From Nymphaea colorata (taxonomy: Eukaryota > Streptophyta > Magnoliopsida > Nymphaeales > Nymphaeaceae): DNA of 64,000 nt. Location of the stretch: the NCBI RefSeq assembly GCF_008831285.2, contig NC_045138.2:8029205-8093204 (forward strand), given 5' to 3'. Every line of letters begins with the position of its first letter. Positions within the stretch are counted from its first letter, which is position 1. The translations under genes and the position numbers were made by a program. The notes beneath the pieces were generated by a model. The model saw only the letters and a list, made by a program, of their open reading frames with translations. It searched no databases and was not told where the DNA came from. This document shows positions 38,088 through 50,229 of the stretch, one piece after another.

Positions 38088-38351
38088 CTAAGTTCCACAG
38101 AGCCCATTTTGTCTCTTAAACGGGTGGCTGAACCGCTAGTGCATGAAACAAATAAATCTAAACCATATCTTGGCAAATTGACATGAAAACAACTGTATTT
38201 ATAATATTTAGGGAACCATGACCACAGTGTGATCAATCGAAAGTCAAATATAAGCATGTAGATTGGAGGACTAGTTATTGTCTCTGGAATCCTCAAATCA
38301 TAGTTCAAACATGCCAAAACGAAGTAGTTATCCATATATTTACTGGCACAA
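36931..38351. other. 3' flank of the YABBY gene
   Basis: Downstream of the YABBY stop codon on the minus strand; should include its 3' UTR. A 124-codon plus frame at 37334-37708 has no recognisable domain. (TA)n at 38049-38085. No poly(A) signal chosen. Confidence 0.5.
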
Positions 38352-41300
38352 TTATTGAAATGTTTGACGCACCGCTGTGCCTCCACCTAGAAAGCTGGTA
38401 TCGTCAAATTTCGCTTGCTTGTTGCCTTCCAGAGATAATCCAAACTGAATGTGAGGAAAATGAGCCCACTGCATAACAAAAACTCCATAAGATAAGTGCG
38501 TAACAAGAACTCCATAAGATAGTAGGAAAGCAAACGGATTACATTATGTAATACTTATTTTGTTCATACGGTGAGAAATAAATGAGTTTGGCTAGAGGAA
38601 TGTTAACAAGAAATGGAGTTTAAGTCTCCATAGCCGAAATCGTTTTCAGTAGGCAATGACATATTGGTTAGAGGGGAAACAAGCATTCCCCATTTGGGCC
38701 AGCAAACCATGAGATGTTTTCTTCTTTTTGACACTTTTTTGAGAGAAAAAAGGCCTATTATCCCCATGACCTCATGCTAGTTCAAGGGTATTGTACACCA
38801 TGCATGCACCTTCTATGTTGTATGAGGTTACCTAAGGAAATCCACAGATTATATAATTTGTGGATGCTAAGTTAATAAATAAAGCAGATGGACTAATAAA
38901 ATAAAAAAAATATCTCTCAAATTTCTTGGGATTGCAATGCAATTTGATGGGCCCCTATTTTATTACTCAATGTTCCCACTAAGTTAGATAGAGATTGAAA
39001 AGGTTTGAGAAGGAGTGATCGACAGCCAGCTTTTGATCGACCGAAATAAAATCCCAACCTAAAAGTTAATTATCCAAGTCGCATATAGTGTTGCAAACTC
39101 ATATTCCTTCGATGCATGTGCATTTGTTTCCTTATGTCACAAACGAAATGTTACAAATTCATGGTCCCTTGTCGATAGTTAGATATTCAATAATCGACTA
39201 AATAAATCCTACATTAGTCAATCACACATTTCTTTGATTACTAAGTAGTTTTCATTCTCTAACTTAATTGTTCGAGTTCCTAGTCCTATTTGAATATGAG
39301 TTTTAATTTCCACTAGTTGCAGTGGAGAATGCCTCTACTTTTCACTATAACTTTATTGTAATGGTTCTTTATGTTCAACCTTTGAAGTCTAAATATGCTT
39401 AAATGACTCTATAGTTGTCCAGTAAAAGCATTCTCCTCCTGGGTAGAAGAATGTACTTAGGAGCTTCAATTGAAGAATGAACGGACATAGTAGTTCTACA
39501 ACAAGGCATGAGCTGCCTAGCGCAGGTGGCAGAAAGCTGCCCAGATGAGAATCAACGCACCTTCTTTTCCCAAGGGAAAAAGAAAAGAAAAGGAAAGGAT
39601 AAATGTTCTATTTCTGGGTGGCAGAAAGCTGCCCAGATGAGAATCAACGCACCTTCTTTCCCCATGCCTGTTGGGTCCTAGTCAATGTCAGAGCCTAGGA
39701 TTGGTAAAGGTGCACCTTTACCTTGGTGCCATTCCTCACCCTCTATGGCCCAAGAAAATAGCAGTCACGAGAATCAAAATAGAGATGCCAGGTTAATCAT
39801 TGCCCTCCTCCTTAGTAGCTATGCTATACATCTCATGTTCTCTTTATTAGGGTTAAAGTAGGGTTGTGAAAATCAGTACTTGAATTGAACTGTTAGTGAT
39901 TGATTTGGTAAATCGGTCAATTTAGTAAACTGATTTATTGATTAAAATAACTTTTAAAAATCAATATATAAACATTAATTTAAAAATAAGAAGACTAAAC
40001 ATTAATTTAAAAATAAGAAGACTCTTTAAAGTTTCGAAAAATAGTTAAAAGTTAACACAGAACTTTTCCATTGGCCACTGAGTTCAATTGACTTGTCATT
40101 GATTCAATTTGAATTGGTTATTTCAAGCCTTTGAGTTAATTTTATTGACACAAAACGCAAAGAAAGGTAGGCACCTGAATGAAGGTGTGAGCATACATCT
40201 TGTGCGCGTACGAATTCCACTTAATTAATTTTTCTTTTCTTATTGACTTCCTAACTGTTTTTTATATCATATTCTTTTCAATAGGACAACAATTGATGTG
40301 ACTCGGACCAACTCAATAGAACTATTGTAAGAAATCATGCAGAAACTGGAAGAGGGAAAGCAAACTATCAAAATAAATGTCCTAAACCACTATACTACTA
40401 TGTAATTTGTTATTGATGTGAAATTGCCATCTTAAGTTCTCTGTATCATTATTTATTTTATTTAATATCTTATAATTATTTATAGAAATTTCCTCTTTCT
40501 TAATGATTCTTAATACAGTTGCGCCGTTACTGGTTGATAGTTTAGATTAGACACTTCTTTTTCCCATCCTCCTTGACCATGTAACTTTTAATGTCATAGC
40601 CTTCCCTCTAGGATATATCATTTTGATCGTATGCTGTTTTTCAGACAGCAAGCTTCTTTAATTTTATTAGCTTAAGGACTCACCTGGCTATACTTTTAGT
40701 ACCAAGGTTTTGTAAAGCAAGACGACCCTTTACCTTGCAGGTGCACTTGAAATTTCTCCAAAATGCAACCTTAGTCACCTTGGACTAGTAATAATAGGAT
40801 CTTCTCCCCTCTTCTGTTCTGTAAGTTCAAGCAATCTGCAACTCCAATGTATGCTGCTAATAGTATTATGACAATATTTGGCATTAAAATATTAAATTCC
40901 TAGAGTTTTTTTTTTTAAATTTCATTATTTTAATCCATGATGTTGTTATATGGAAATGGACATTTCAAGGTTTATGAGGAAATATTTACATGAGAAAGGA
41001 ATGATCACATTACTGATCCATCAGGCACAAACCTAATTTCCTTTGAAGAATTTATTTAACTTATTAACATATTATTAATAGTTGTGAACCTTTTCGATTT
41101 GCCCACTGTTATGAAACAGCCACAACTGAAGTCATAAGCAAAAGTTTCCACATATCTCCATGGTTGTTTGAACCTCAAGGTCATACCATTTCATGAAGTT
41201 AAGTGTCTTCTTAGCAAGATTTACATCTTTGTACCAACTCTTGAAAGTTATTCATCAAAACTTATTAACTAAAACTTTTATTTCTAAATCTATGTTTTCA

Positions 41301-42373
41301 AAGTTAAGCAAACTTTAAATGTTGTGTTCATATTCTTAAAATGGCAAGATCAGACTATTTCTATGAGAAGATGTTAATTTTCCAGCTTGTTCATTTTCAC
41401 CAATGAACTCTAGTTGAATTATATAGGTTTAAAATAATATGCCCTTTTAGTTTCTTCATGCTAATAATTAGGGCCACCTCATCCTTAGTGTTCACCATCT
41501 TCCCTTTGTTCTTAGAAAAACTCAGCAATTTCACAAAAAATATTGAGCTTGATCCATATGTTTGGATGAGGGGAAGCTGCGTGAAGAAGGGTTGAAGCCC
41601 TCTCCATTTTCCCTTGCACCTAGGATCTAGGATTACTTTGGGACCTGAGTGGACCCATTGTACGCCCATCAACAAGATGCCGCATTGCCACCATTTGTAG
41701 TCCTTTCAGTCTAGAGGAGTAGAGCCTTCAGGCGAGCTCACTAGCCTAACCAGCTATACTATGCTCCTTGAGGTGAGCTTGATCCATATTTACGGTTGTG
41801 CTTTATTATCTTTTAACAGATATCAAGTTGACATGGGGTACATGCATTTTTATGACCCAATGGCGGTTTGCCTAACCCTATATAGACATTACTAGATTTT
41901 TTTTTTTTGACATACTTTAGCCATTAATGCTTCTTTTAATGAAAGTATCTGCGTACTAGAGCAGTCCAATATGACTCATCAAGCAACACCTAAGAGAAGT
42001 ACTACATTTCAAAAAGAAAAAAAGTAACTCCTCACCTTCATAGTTTCATAAAATCTCCTTCATTCTTAGATGAAATTACAACCTCTCTCTCTCTCTCTCT
42101 CTCCATACGTATATGGGGACACTTATGACTTAACATTGATGCCACATTTAAGGGGACGGAGGTTGGGTTCGAAAATTCAGCTTATTGGGAATTTTGTTGT
42201 TAAACTCAATGAGCCAACTTGTGAATGGACATCGCTTGCCTTGGCCCCCTAACCGATTCAAAAGTTGGCGTGGTGATTCAGTCAGTAACCAAACTCGGCC
42301 GACTCTGTGGCTGGACGCGTCCGTCACAATCATGAATCGGCCAGGTAAACTGATGAGTTGTGTGATTACTAAA

Positions 42374-42405
<32 letters not shown>

Positions 42406-44823
42406 CTGACAGTATTACAATCTTGAAAGACCATGAACTTTCTTTTGCTGAGTTGTTTGTCTTTAAGGATTGATAAGGGAAAAAAAAAAAGAAACAAGAT
42501 TATAACCAGAAAATTAATAAAGAAGATGAAGAAGAAACAAAGGAAAAATTTAGGAGCATTCGTGACTTCCGTGAGCTTGACATCTGTACTCTCGCTAGCG
42601 CAGCTATACATATAAGATATTATGCGAGATCTTACATTTGAAAATGAAGCTTCCAGATGAAACAACAATAATCAGCCCTGCTCGTTGCGCCAATAATAAC
42701 AGTTGATCATGACACTACAAAATTTGTCTTCACGTTCCTTATATATATTAAAAGGGCATTCAAATACTGCAGTTACTTTAGTCACTAATGGGATGGAGGA
42801 CAACAACTATTTTGTCGACGTCAGCAGCTTACTGAATTGTACATATATCCTTCATTGTCTCAGTTTTCAGAACAATTAAGACTCAATTATTTAGCGTCCC
42901 TGAACTTCTTATTAGCAGATATTCTATCAATTTGCGCATGAGAATGAACTTTGTTCAAGCTCGACGTTCATCGAGATAGATCGAATTTGCCTTTTTCCTT
43001 TTGGCCTTCCACGTATACTCGCTTTTCTGTTTGAATATTGACCATGAACTGATATATAGGTTTCCCATTATCACGTTGTTCCTGTAGGGAGATTATTTAA
43101 TCCTAGCATGCTTACGATCATGTTTATATTCCTGTAGAACTATGGATCCCAATTCAATCTGCCTTCGCTAGAAAGAAATGTTAATATAACAGATTAAGAT
43201 CAAATTTCATGATTGATCTACATTCAGCAATGTTTAAGTTTCAACATGCATGCTAAGGAATGAGGCTTCAATGACATTTAGTTTTTCGTTCCTTTTCGGG
43301 TTTAATCAACATCACATCTAATTCAATGACTACCCATTTCGTGTTAGTGCTAATGGAACATTGTGGTGACTGGCCATTTCATGTTAATAATGCAACAAAA
43401 TAATGAAGTTCTGCATTAGATGCTATCTTGCATTATTGAAGGGAATAGAATGCGTGAGAATTGAAACTCACGTTTTTTGCTGCAGTGCTGAAAGCTTCCT
43501 TGTGGCTGATGTCTGGGTTGCAGGCTTTTATCCTTTGTATTTCTTCCCTGTGAAGAGGAGATGTTCATGAGAAACTGCCTTCATGATGTTCTTCAAGGAG
43601 GATATGACAAAAATAATGTGCTTATTCATTGTTGTAGAGCGATTAGAAAAAAAAAAAAGGACCTCCCCAATTTTAATTGGCATGAACCAAAAATTCACAA
43701 GATAAACATACGTCAGATAATCCTACAGGTTAATGGTCTGTTCTCTTATATACACTCACTTGATGAATCGGTTGTATGCTGAAGGAACTCTTTGCCTCTT
43801 CTCCGGTGCTGCGGAAATGGTAAAAAGAAAACAAAAGAACACCATGGTGTCGGTAAGATCCCAATATTGCAAATTTTTTCTCCAAAATTTTCATGATGCT
43901 CAAGTTGGAAGGAAAAATCATTGGCATCATTCACGTATCCAAGTGTATGGTTTAGAAATGAAACATGAAACTAATTAACATGGTGCTTGACCATTGCTCT
44001 AAACCGCGCAGACAGTCAATCACTAATAGGATTCTGCTACTTCCCTTGCATTTACTCTCTGTTTGTTCATAAATCACTGCATTAATAAAGAAGAAGACAA
44101 GAGGAAGAGAGAATTACGCCTGTTGGGGAGCACCCGTTGTTCCTCCTTCTCAGGGTTCATCATGGAAATCTTGTTGAACCTGGAAGATGACGACCCGCAT
44201 TCTTTTCCGTACGGTTGGGGGCTGAAAGCAGCGTGAGCCTGCAAGATTGAGATCAAAGAAAGGTACCTTCTTGTCAATCAATCACAGTCTATAATATTTC
44301 ATGACCAGATAAATGAGCGTCTTTCAGGTGACATCCATCAAATCAAAAGAAATAAAGGCTTCGTTTGTCTCTCTTTTTATCTTTTCCTTTCGTTCGAGGC
44401 CGTCACGTCTCTCCTTTTGATTCGTTACCACTTCTTTTATGCAAATCAGTCAACCAACAGAATCATGCGCTTCAGTTTTTCCATGGCAGAAAAGGAGTAA
44501 CGATCTCTGCCAAGAACACAAGAGGAAAAACAAGAACACGAACCGTCTTTCCCTTTCTCCATCCTTTCTTTCATCTGGTTATGTGCCATTCTCTGCCGTC
44601 ATGTTTTTTTGTTTTCAGAAGAATCGTGACATATTACTGTTTCTTTTTAATGATTTCTTACCTGGAGGCCCTGAAATGGCATGGCTGCAGGTAGCAGAGC
44701 TCCCATGTTGACAGACTGAAGATTCGAGCAGTGGCCGCATCTGATGGTCACTATGTTGAGCAAGTTGGTGCATGGTACGCTTACCTGTTCATATCCACAA
44801 GACCCACATCTTAGTTAGTAAGA

Positions 44824-44860
<37 letters not shown>

Positions 44861-46474
44861 AGTGTTAGAAAGAGAAGGCGGGGACGTGCGAGAGAGGGGG
44901 GCAGCCCGTTCTGTTGCGGGTCTTCCTTAATTTATTCTATTTTATTTTACCTTGGGTTTGTCCGTTATGGGTGCCCTTCCTATTCAAAGAAAAAGTAACA
45001 CAAAAAAGGAAAAAAGAGAAAGACGGGAAGGACGGAGCATGAAGGACTTGTCAAACCGAAACGAAGCCAAAGTTCCATTTAACATGATGAATTTGGGTGA
45101 GAGGCTGCCGGATTTTCCCTGATTCCATTCTCCAAGAGTTGCAGCAGCCTTAAGGTTTCTCTACTTTTCCGGTCGCCATGAACGGAAAGTGCAAGGAAGA
45201 CTTCCGTGATGGGGGTTTTCAGCTTTCTTCTCTGTTGCTTTGATGGTCGACCGAGTCGTCCGAGGGTTTCACTGTTGTTCGATGGCAGAACAGAAAAAGG
45301 ATGCATAAGACCTCAGGCCTTGTTTCTTTGCTGCTACAGTCTCTAGGAGAAGAGTATGTGTGCTGCACTCACTTGCATCTCGTGAGTTTTGATAATAATC
45401 GGAAGAGCGACCGGATTTAGAACCCATCATTTTAATCTCATCCTGGCAGAAGCTATGAGGTGAAAGACAGCAATTATCAAAAAGGCTTGTATGGGCACTT
45501 GGTTCGTGATAATTTCTGCTTGAATTAGCTTCCGTAGAACTCACAAGGAAAAGAAAGGAACTTGGGGATGAAGAAGAAGACGGGAACGAGGAGGATGGAT
45601 GAGATGGGGAGGTGGAACGAACACAATAAAGGGCAGAAATAGATGGAGAAATCACAGATGGAGAGTTAATTAGTGAATCTTACAAGGGAAAAACTACCCA
45701 AATAACTGGGAATTGGTTAAGGATATGGAATGCACCATCATCGAGAAGATATTACAAGTATCTGTAACTCGTGGACATAATCTTCACTTTCATAAGTTTT
45801 CGTACCGTAATACATCGTGGTTATCGAGAGTCTGCTTCAAAGAGAAACTCATGCAACAGAAGGCCAAATTTCAAAAAGATACACAAGCCAAAGCTTTCAA
45901 TTACCTTTTGTTTTGAAATAGACACCGGAAATTCTCTCTCAGATTGTCATTTGTTGGTGGAAAATTGAAGCAAGGAAGTTGGCATCTACCACTTTCCTCT
46001 AATGCAGCTCAGTTATTTGCTAAAAAACCTACAGTCTTTGGGATGCTCAAGAAACTTTCCGAGAGAGAGAGAGAGAGAGTTAAATTTTGGAAACTCTAGA
46101 AACAACCCATTGAAGAATAAAAGAAGCAATTTTTTCTTTTCTTCTTTTTTATTTTGAAAAACGCAGAAGACCATGAAAAAAACTATATTATCGTTCCAGA
46201 GATGAGGTGCAACCGCAACCACCGCATGAAGATCAAGCCAAGAGTCTTCTTCTCTTTCTTCTTCTGCTACCGCTGCTCTCCAATTCCTCCGACGGCAATC
46301 GATATCCGCTCGGGCATCAGAATTTCAGGGCAGGTAGGTAAGCAAATACATAATTCTAGATGTTTTACTTGCAGGAAAACAAAATAGGAGGAGCAATCTC
46401 TGTACCGCGAGGATGGTGTTGCAGAAGTTGCAAGGCAGGTAGTAGACATGCTCACTTCCCATTTCCATCGACAT
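38352..46474 (-). CDS. YAB2: YABBY2-like transcription factor, six exons
   Basis: Exons: 46406-46474, 44662-44784, 44118-44238, 43760-43808, 43472-43547 and 38352-38468. They total 555 nt, 184 residues plus stop, the usual YABBY size. All introns are GT-AG and every phase closes. Residues 1-64 carry the C2C2 zinc finger, Cys15, 18, 39 and 42, in [14 protein letters not shown] and [18 protein letters not shown]. Residues 105-157 are the HMG-like YABBY domain with [35 protein letters not shown] and [10 protein letters not shown]. The linker ([13 protein letters not shown]...RVLPNRPPEKRQ) and tail (EGNKQAK) point to the YAB2 clade. YABBY proteins are nuclear regulators of lateral-organ polarity and lamina growth. 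The start Met follows the family MS(M/L)(D/E)M pattern. Substitutions: Gln for His in PHIHFGL, and Lys for Arg in SHREAF. A possible donor (GCG|GTGCGT, 38372) could lead to a further exon. Confidence 0.95.
39525..39663. repeat. Direct repeat of 47 bp, 92-bp spacing
   Basis: 39525-39571 and 39617-39663 both read GGTGGCAGAAAGCTGCCCAG onward and differ by one base near the end. Separated by an A/G-rich stretch. Each begins with a near-palindrome (GGCAGAAAGCTGCC). Confidence 0.92.
39970..40023. repeat. Tandem duplication of 27 bp
   Basis: Two adjacent identical copies of a unit starting AAACATTAATTTAAAAATAA, at 39970-39996 and 39997-40023. Confidence 0.92.
42078..42410. repeat. Two (CT)n tracts bracketing a GC-richer segment
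   Basis: CT runs at about 42081-42102 and 42374-42408 flank about 270 bp that is richer in GC than the rest of the intron and contains GGACGGAGGTTGGGTTCGAA and ACTCGGCCGACTCTGTGG. Could be an inserted element; no terminal repeats confirmed. Confidence 0.5.
44825..44857. repeat. (CT)n microsatellite in YABBY intron 1
   Basis: About 16 CT units, 40 bp upstream (in gene sense) of the exon 2 acceptor, where on the sense strand it is a GA run close to the splice site. Confidence 0.9.
46061..46079. repeat. (GA)n microsatellite in YABBY intron 1
   Basis: Nine to ten GA units, reading CT in the gene sense. Confidence 0.9.
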
Positions 46475-46784
46475 TTTTCTGATCGTCACAGAGCCTCGGA
46501 AATAACTTCTCACAGACAGATTGAGAGAAAGAGAGAACGCAATAGAGAGAGAGTGGGAGAGAGAGAGAAAGAGAGGATCTTATACAACACTGGTGGAGAT
46601 CATGACGGGGAAAGATAGAGTGGATGTGAAAGTTGGGACGAGTGAAAACCGGGCGTTTGTACGGCAAGGTGGTTTTCTTGAGAGGGATGGCTGTATTCTC
46701 TCTTCTTTGGGAGATAGCGGCCAGTTTCCCTTTAATTTTATGATGGTTAAATATGGTTATTGACTCAATGAATGAACATATGAG

Positions 46785-46822
<38 letters not shown>

Positions 46823-46990
46823 GTGGGCTCTGTGTAGCGGACGAGGTGGGCGAATTATGGGGGGTAAAGTGAAGGTGAAAAACACTGAGAGACAAGAAGA
46901 TAGAAGCAGACAACAAAATCCAACCCCCCTCTCCCTCTCCCTCTCTTCTCTCTCTCTCTCTCCCTCTCTCAATACACAATCTGCCACACT
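46475..46990 (-). promoter_or_regulatory. Presumed YABBY 5' leader / proximal promoter rich in (CT)n
   Basis: Immediately upstream of the YABBY start codon. Contains CT/GA tracts at about 46515-46575, 46788-46821 and 46929-46970. Such tracts are common in 5' leaders of plant developmental genes and are known targets of BASIC PENTACYSTEINE (GAGA-binding) proteins. The transcription start was not located. Open frames through the tracts are artefacts. Confidence 0.45.
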
Positions 46991-47340
46991 TTCTGTCCTT
47001 TAGTTTGCATCATGTATGATTCAACATGTCCTTCCATCATAATCATCTCTTCATGACCTTATTAAACGAAATTCAAACCCCAAGTCGAAGAGATTTGCAT
47101 GAGAAGCCTCTGAATCGCACTACTTTAAAGCCAGTAATTTTGTCTGCAGTGCACATGAGTTATTGACTCAGGTGGTCACCGCATGTGGCTCAACATGGGT
47201 CTTGCCTTAATGCTAATGAGATTTTTGAAGGGCTGGTGTCGGCACACTGAATCACAATCCCTCCTGAATAAGATCAAAGAAGGCTTCTATTTAAGCGCCA
47301 TATCTATACTTTCAGAAGTATTGTTTATACTTAGTACCCA
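46991..47340. promoter_or_regulatory. Upstream region of the YABBY gene
   Basis: On the minus strand a TATA-like CTTAAATAGAAG lies at about 47285-47296. It is one possible core promoter, giving a leader of about 800 nt, but nothing else supports it. Confidence 0.2.
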
Positions 47341-47730
47341 CATCGCCTTCCTTCTTCTTCCTTGGGACCTCGTTTGCCCCCACGGGGGAGAGAAGGGCAG
47401 TCTGGTGAATTTGGTCCTACAAATTGCCTGTCAACCGACCCGTACTCCTCCGACCGGCCTTGGATGGCCGTGTCTGCGGATGAGTACAAGGGCACATCCC
47501 CAATTGACTGTGCTGCCCTCTCCCCAACTTGGTTTGATAATCGTGCCTTGTCCTTTTGCTCATACACGTACTGGCTCGGTAGCGGGCCAGACTGCTTCAT
47601 AATTGCACCAGTGATCCGATTACATGATGGCCCCCCAGTGGAGCACCACCATCTTCTCTTCTCCCTTCTATTCTACATGTGCGAGTGTGTGGAGAGGGAG
47701 AGAGAGCTGTGGCGCGGAGCAAGGCATGCT
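47340..47730. other. GC-rich block upstream of YABBY, open on both strands
   Basis: Distinctly GC-richer than its surroundings, with overlapping frames of 123 and 139 codons (plus) and 89 and 94 codons (minus). No domain recognised in any frame. Candidates are a regulatory island or an unrecognised exon. Confidence 0.3.
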
Positions 47731-47899
47731 TGACTTGACCACAGGCCAAAACCAATAAAGCGTAGGGTGCCCACAGCTTGCACCCAGTATCATAGTGTCT
47801 CCTTCTTGCTCTCTTTTCATAATAAAATTCATGCTTCCAAAGGTGCATGTGTTTCATTGAGATGATTTCTTTTGCCAACAAAAGCTTTTACAAATGACA

Positions 47900-48005
47900 G
47901 CCTAGCTGGATGCGTTCCCCAAGGGAACTTTACAGGTTGAATGAGGTCAACGGTTCGAACCCCAGTTCGTTCTTGTCTGTGAAAAAGCAAGAAAGAAAAG
48001 AAAAG
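47900..48005 (+). mobile_element. Possible SINE-like remnant
   Basis: GGTTCGAACCC (47952-47962) matches a pol III B box and is followed about 30 bp later by an A/G-rich tail. A weak A-box-like CCTAGCTGGATGC lies about 50 bp upstream. The T-arm does not pair as a tRNA would. No target duplication confirmed. Confidence 0.22.
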
Positions 48006-50200
48006 GTGTGCATTCCCCTTTATAACCTGCAGTGGTTTCTAATTATACATTCCTCAGTAAAATAAAGAGGTTGAAGTGTTTTGTCTTCTTCCTTTTTCTT
48101 TGCTGTAATTGCAGATTACATATTGCTCAATTTTTATCTCTTATTTTATACATGTCATGCATCAGAGTGTCGTACTTATGATTTCAGACCTAAACCTCAG
48201 CCATCATCAAACCAAACAGTAAAAAAACAATATATTACAGTACTTCAAAGCTTTCATTTATGCATTTATTTATTTATTTTAGATCAGCAAATGAAGAGTA
48301 GGAAGATCCCAAACAGATGGGTGCAAGAATTTTGAAGCTACAAACAATCAGGTGAAGGAACCAATCTCTCATAGTCCATCCTTTCAAGCGATCTGTTCCA
48401 GAATTAGGCATCAACAAGATAAGGACCAAAACAGCACATGCAAGAGGAGTGAGAAAGATGCTCGAAAGATATTCCTGTTACTTTCCAAGGCCTTAATTTC
48501 AGTTAAACAATCGAGCATATTGATAGGTCACATCAAGAACTTATTTCACGAACGGTAAAAAAAAAAAGGAAAAAGCAAAAGCAAAGAGGAGAAAAACTAA
48601 ATTCATCTCAAATGGATTCCTAAAACTGGCCAAAAGTTAGGCCTTTCATAAAATTTCCTCTGTTTCCTTCCTCTTTCAAACATAAAGTTAACCAGCATGT
48701 CGATTTCCCTCTATAAAGAGCCTTCCAGCTTTGATCAAACACAGGGAAACTTTGTATGCTATCAATAGCCACACTAAAATTTCTCCTCTAGAGCAGTATG
48801 ACACGACAAAGAAGATCGCATTGGACATTTGAACAAGCAAAACTAATACTGTGCCTGGTCCCCTATCATGAAGTTGATAGCAATCTGTAAGGGAGACATC
48901 TATATCTATTATTATATTTTTCTATGACCAACTACCCACAAGTTATATGTGCATGCTCTCAGATCTAAAGTGCCATTAATCTACAAAGATTCATTGTCAT
49001 TGGGGTGGTCCAACCAGGCCCTGATGTTGTGGTGCTAGATCCTTCGTACTGTAATACATGTGTCATTGCCATGGACTTCATCTCTGTATCATATAGTTTT
49101 TACTATTTCATCACCAGCCATCCGTCACCATGCTTGTGGTCCTAAAACAGAGAGGGGCCTATTTATTAAAAGGCCCTTTTTCTTCATAGAAAAGGAATCA
49201 CAAGACAAGTGCAGTCATTCCGCTAATTGAAGGTGCGAAAGCAAACAAGTCAAAGCTTTACACCTGGCCGGTTCAATTTATTTGAGACCTTTCAAGTAAT
49301 TCGAGGTGCAGTAGAGTTCCAACTCTCAATAGTAAAGGTTGTTAACCTTTAACTTGTCAATCAAAGGGAAGGTTGTAGAGGAAAATGTTCAAGTAGTTGT
49401 TACCCTAGCTTTTTCAGGGTATTGTTCTCATAAAGATTTAATGACCGAAGCTCACTCATCTGAATAAAAGAAAACTATTATTGAGGGCAACATTATGAGC
49501 TCCACCTGTCTAGATGGGTGCCAAACTTAACACTTTCATGAACTTAAGCCATTCAAATTGAAGAAAGACAAGAATTCAATGCCCAAGGTGCACTTCTTGG
49601 CACACACTGAAAAGAGACTGCTTTCATTGAGAATATGACTCACACTCAAGGAAAATCATTCGAGAAGGAAAACCAACTAAAAATACTTTACGATACTGCA
49701 AAACGTTCAATACATAAACTTGACAATTAATAAGTGTTTTAATGATGGACATCTTTTTTCACATTCTCCTTATGCCACCTTTGGCATTCTTTTCATAAGT
49801 GTCATCTTCAACTATGAAGTTATCTATTAACTCAAACTAATAACTCATATATTAATACTGTAACAATTATTTATACCTTACATAACCTCAACAATAAACC
49901 ACAACCTAACAACAAAATATAATATTGATCCACTACATAACTCACTATGTGAATGGTGTAACATAGTTAACTACAAGAACCCTTCATCTTCACATGTGAC
50001 TTTTTCTATACTATTTTTTACCATGTCTATGCTACCTATATTTATTTAGGTCATACAAGTACCACAGTAACTCTTAACGTTTCTACTTACTACACCTTTT
50101 ATCAAACTATGAAAGCAAAACAACAGAAAGTCTAACTTGGAATTTGACTTCGAATGATAGACTAAAATAGGTTCACACTTCCAGGAACCCTTCTCAACCC
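48006..50200. other. Non-coding DNA
   Basis: No recognised gene or repeat. A Met-less plus frame near 48975-49145 (containing VVQPGPDVVVLDPSYCNTC) is not recognisable. Confidence 0.5.
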
Positions 50201-50229
50201 ATTTTCAAGAACTCTTCATTCAAAGAAAC

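Larger units (their letters stand above)
38469..43471 (-). other. Intron 5 of the YABBY gene, about 5.0 kb
   Basis: GTGAGT at the donor and ATGCAG at the acceptor. The other introns are 1621, 423, 309 and 212 bp, so this one stands out. Inside are two local duplications, two CT microsatellites at 42.1 and 42.4 kb and a GC-richer patch between them. No full transposon was recognised, and no coding frame of note. Confidence 0.85.

Noticed and set aside
45269-45655. 128-codon minus frame within YABBY intron 1
   Set aside because: Serine-rich low-complexity text inside an intron, no homology recognised.
46452-46979. 175-codon minus frame upstream of YABBY
   Set aside because: It runs through CT tracts, overlaps the YABBY first exon in another frame and has no domain.
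47905-47990. tRNA gene suggested by GGTTCGAACCC
   Set aside because: T-stem bases do not pair and no acceptor or anticodon arms fit; a SINE-like remnant is the most that can be said.
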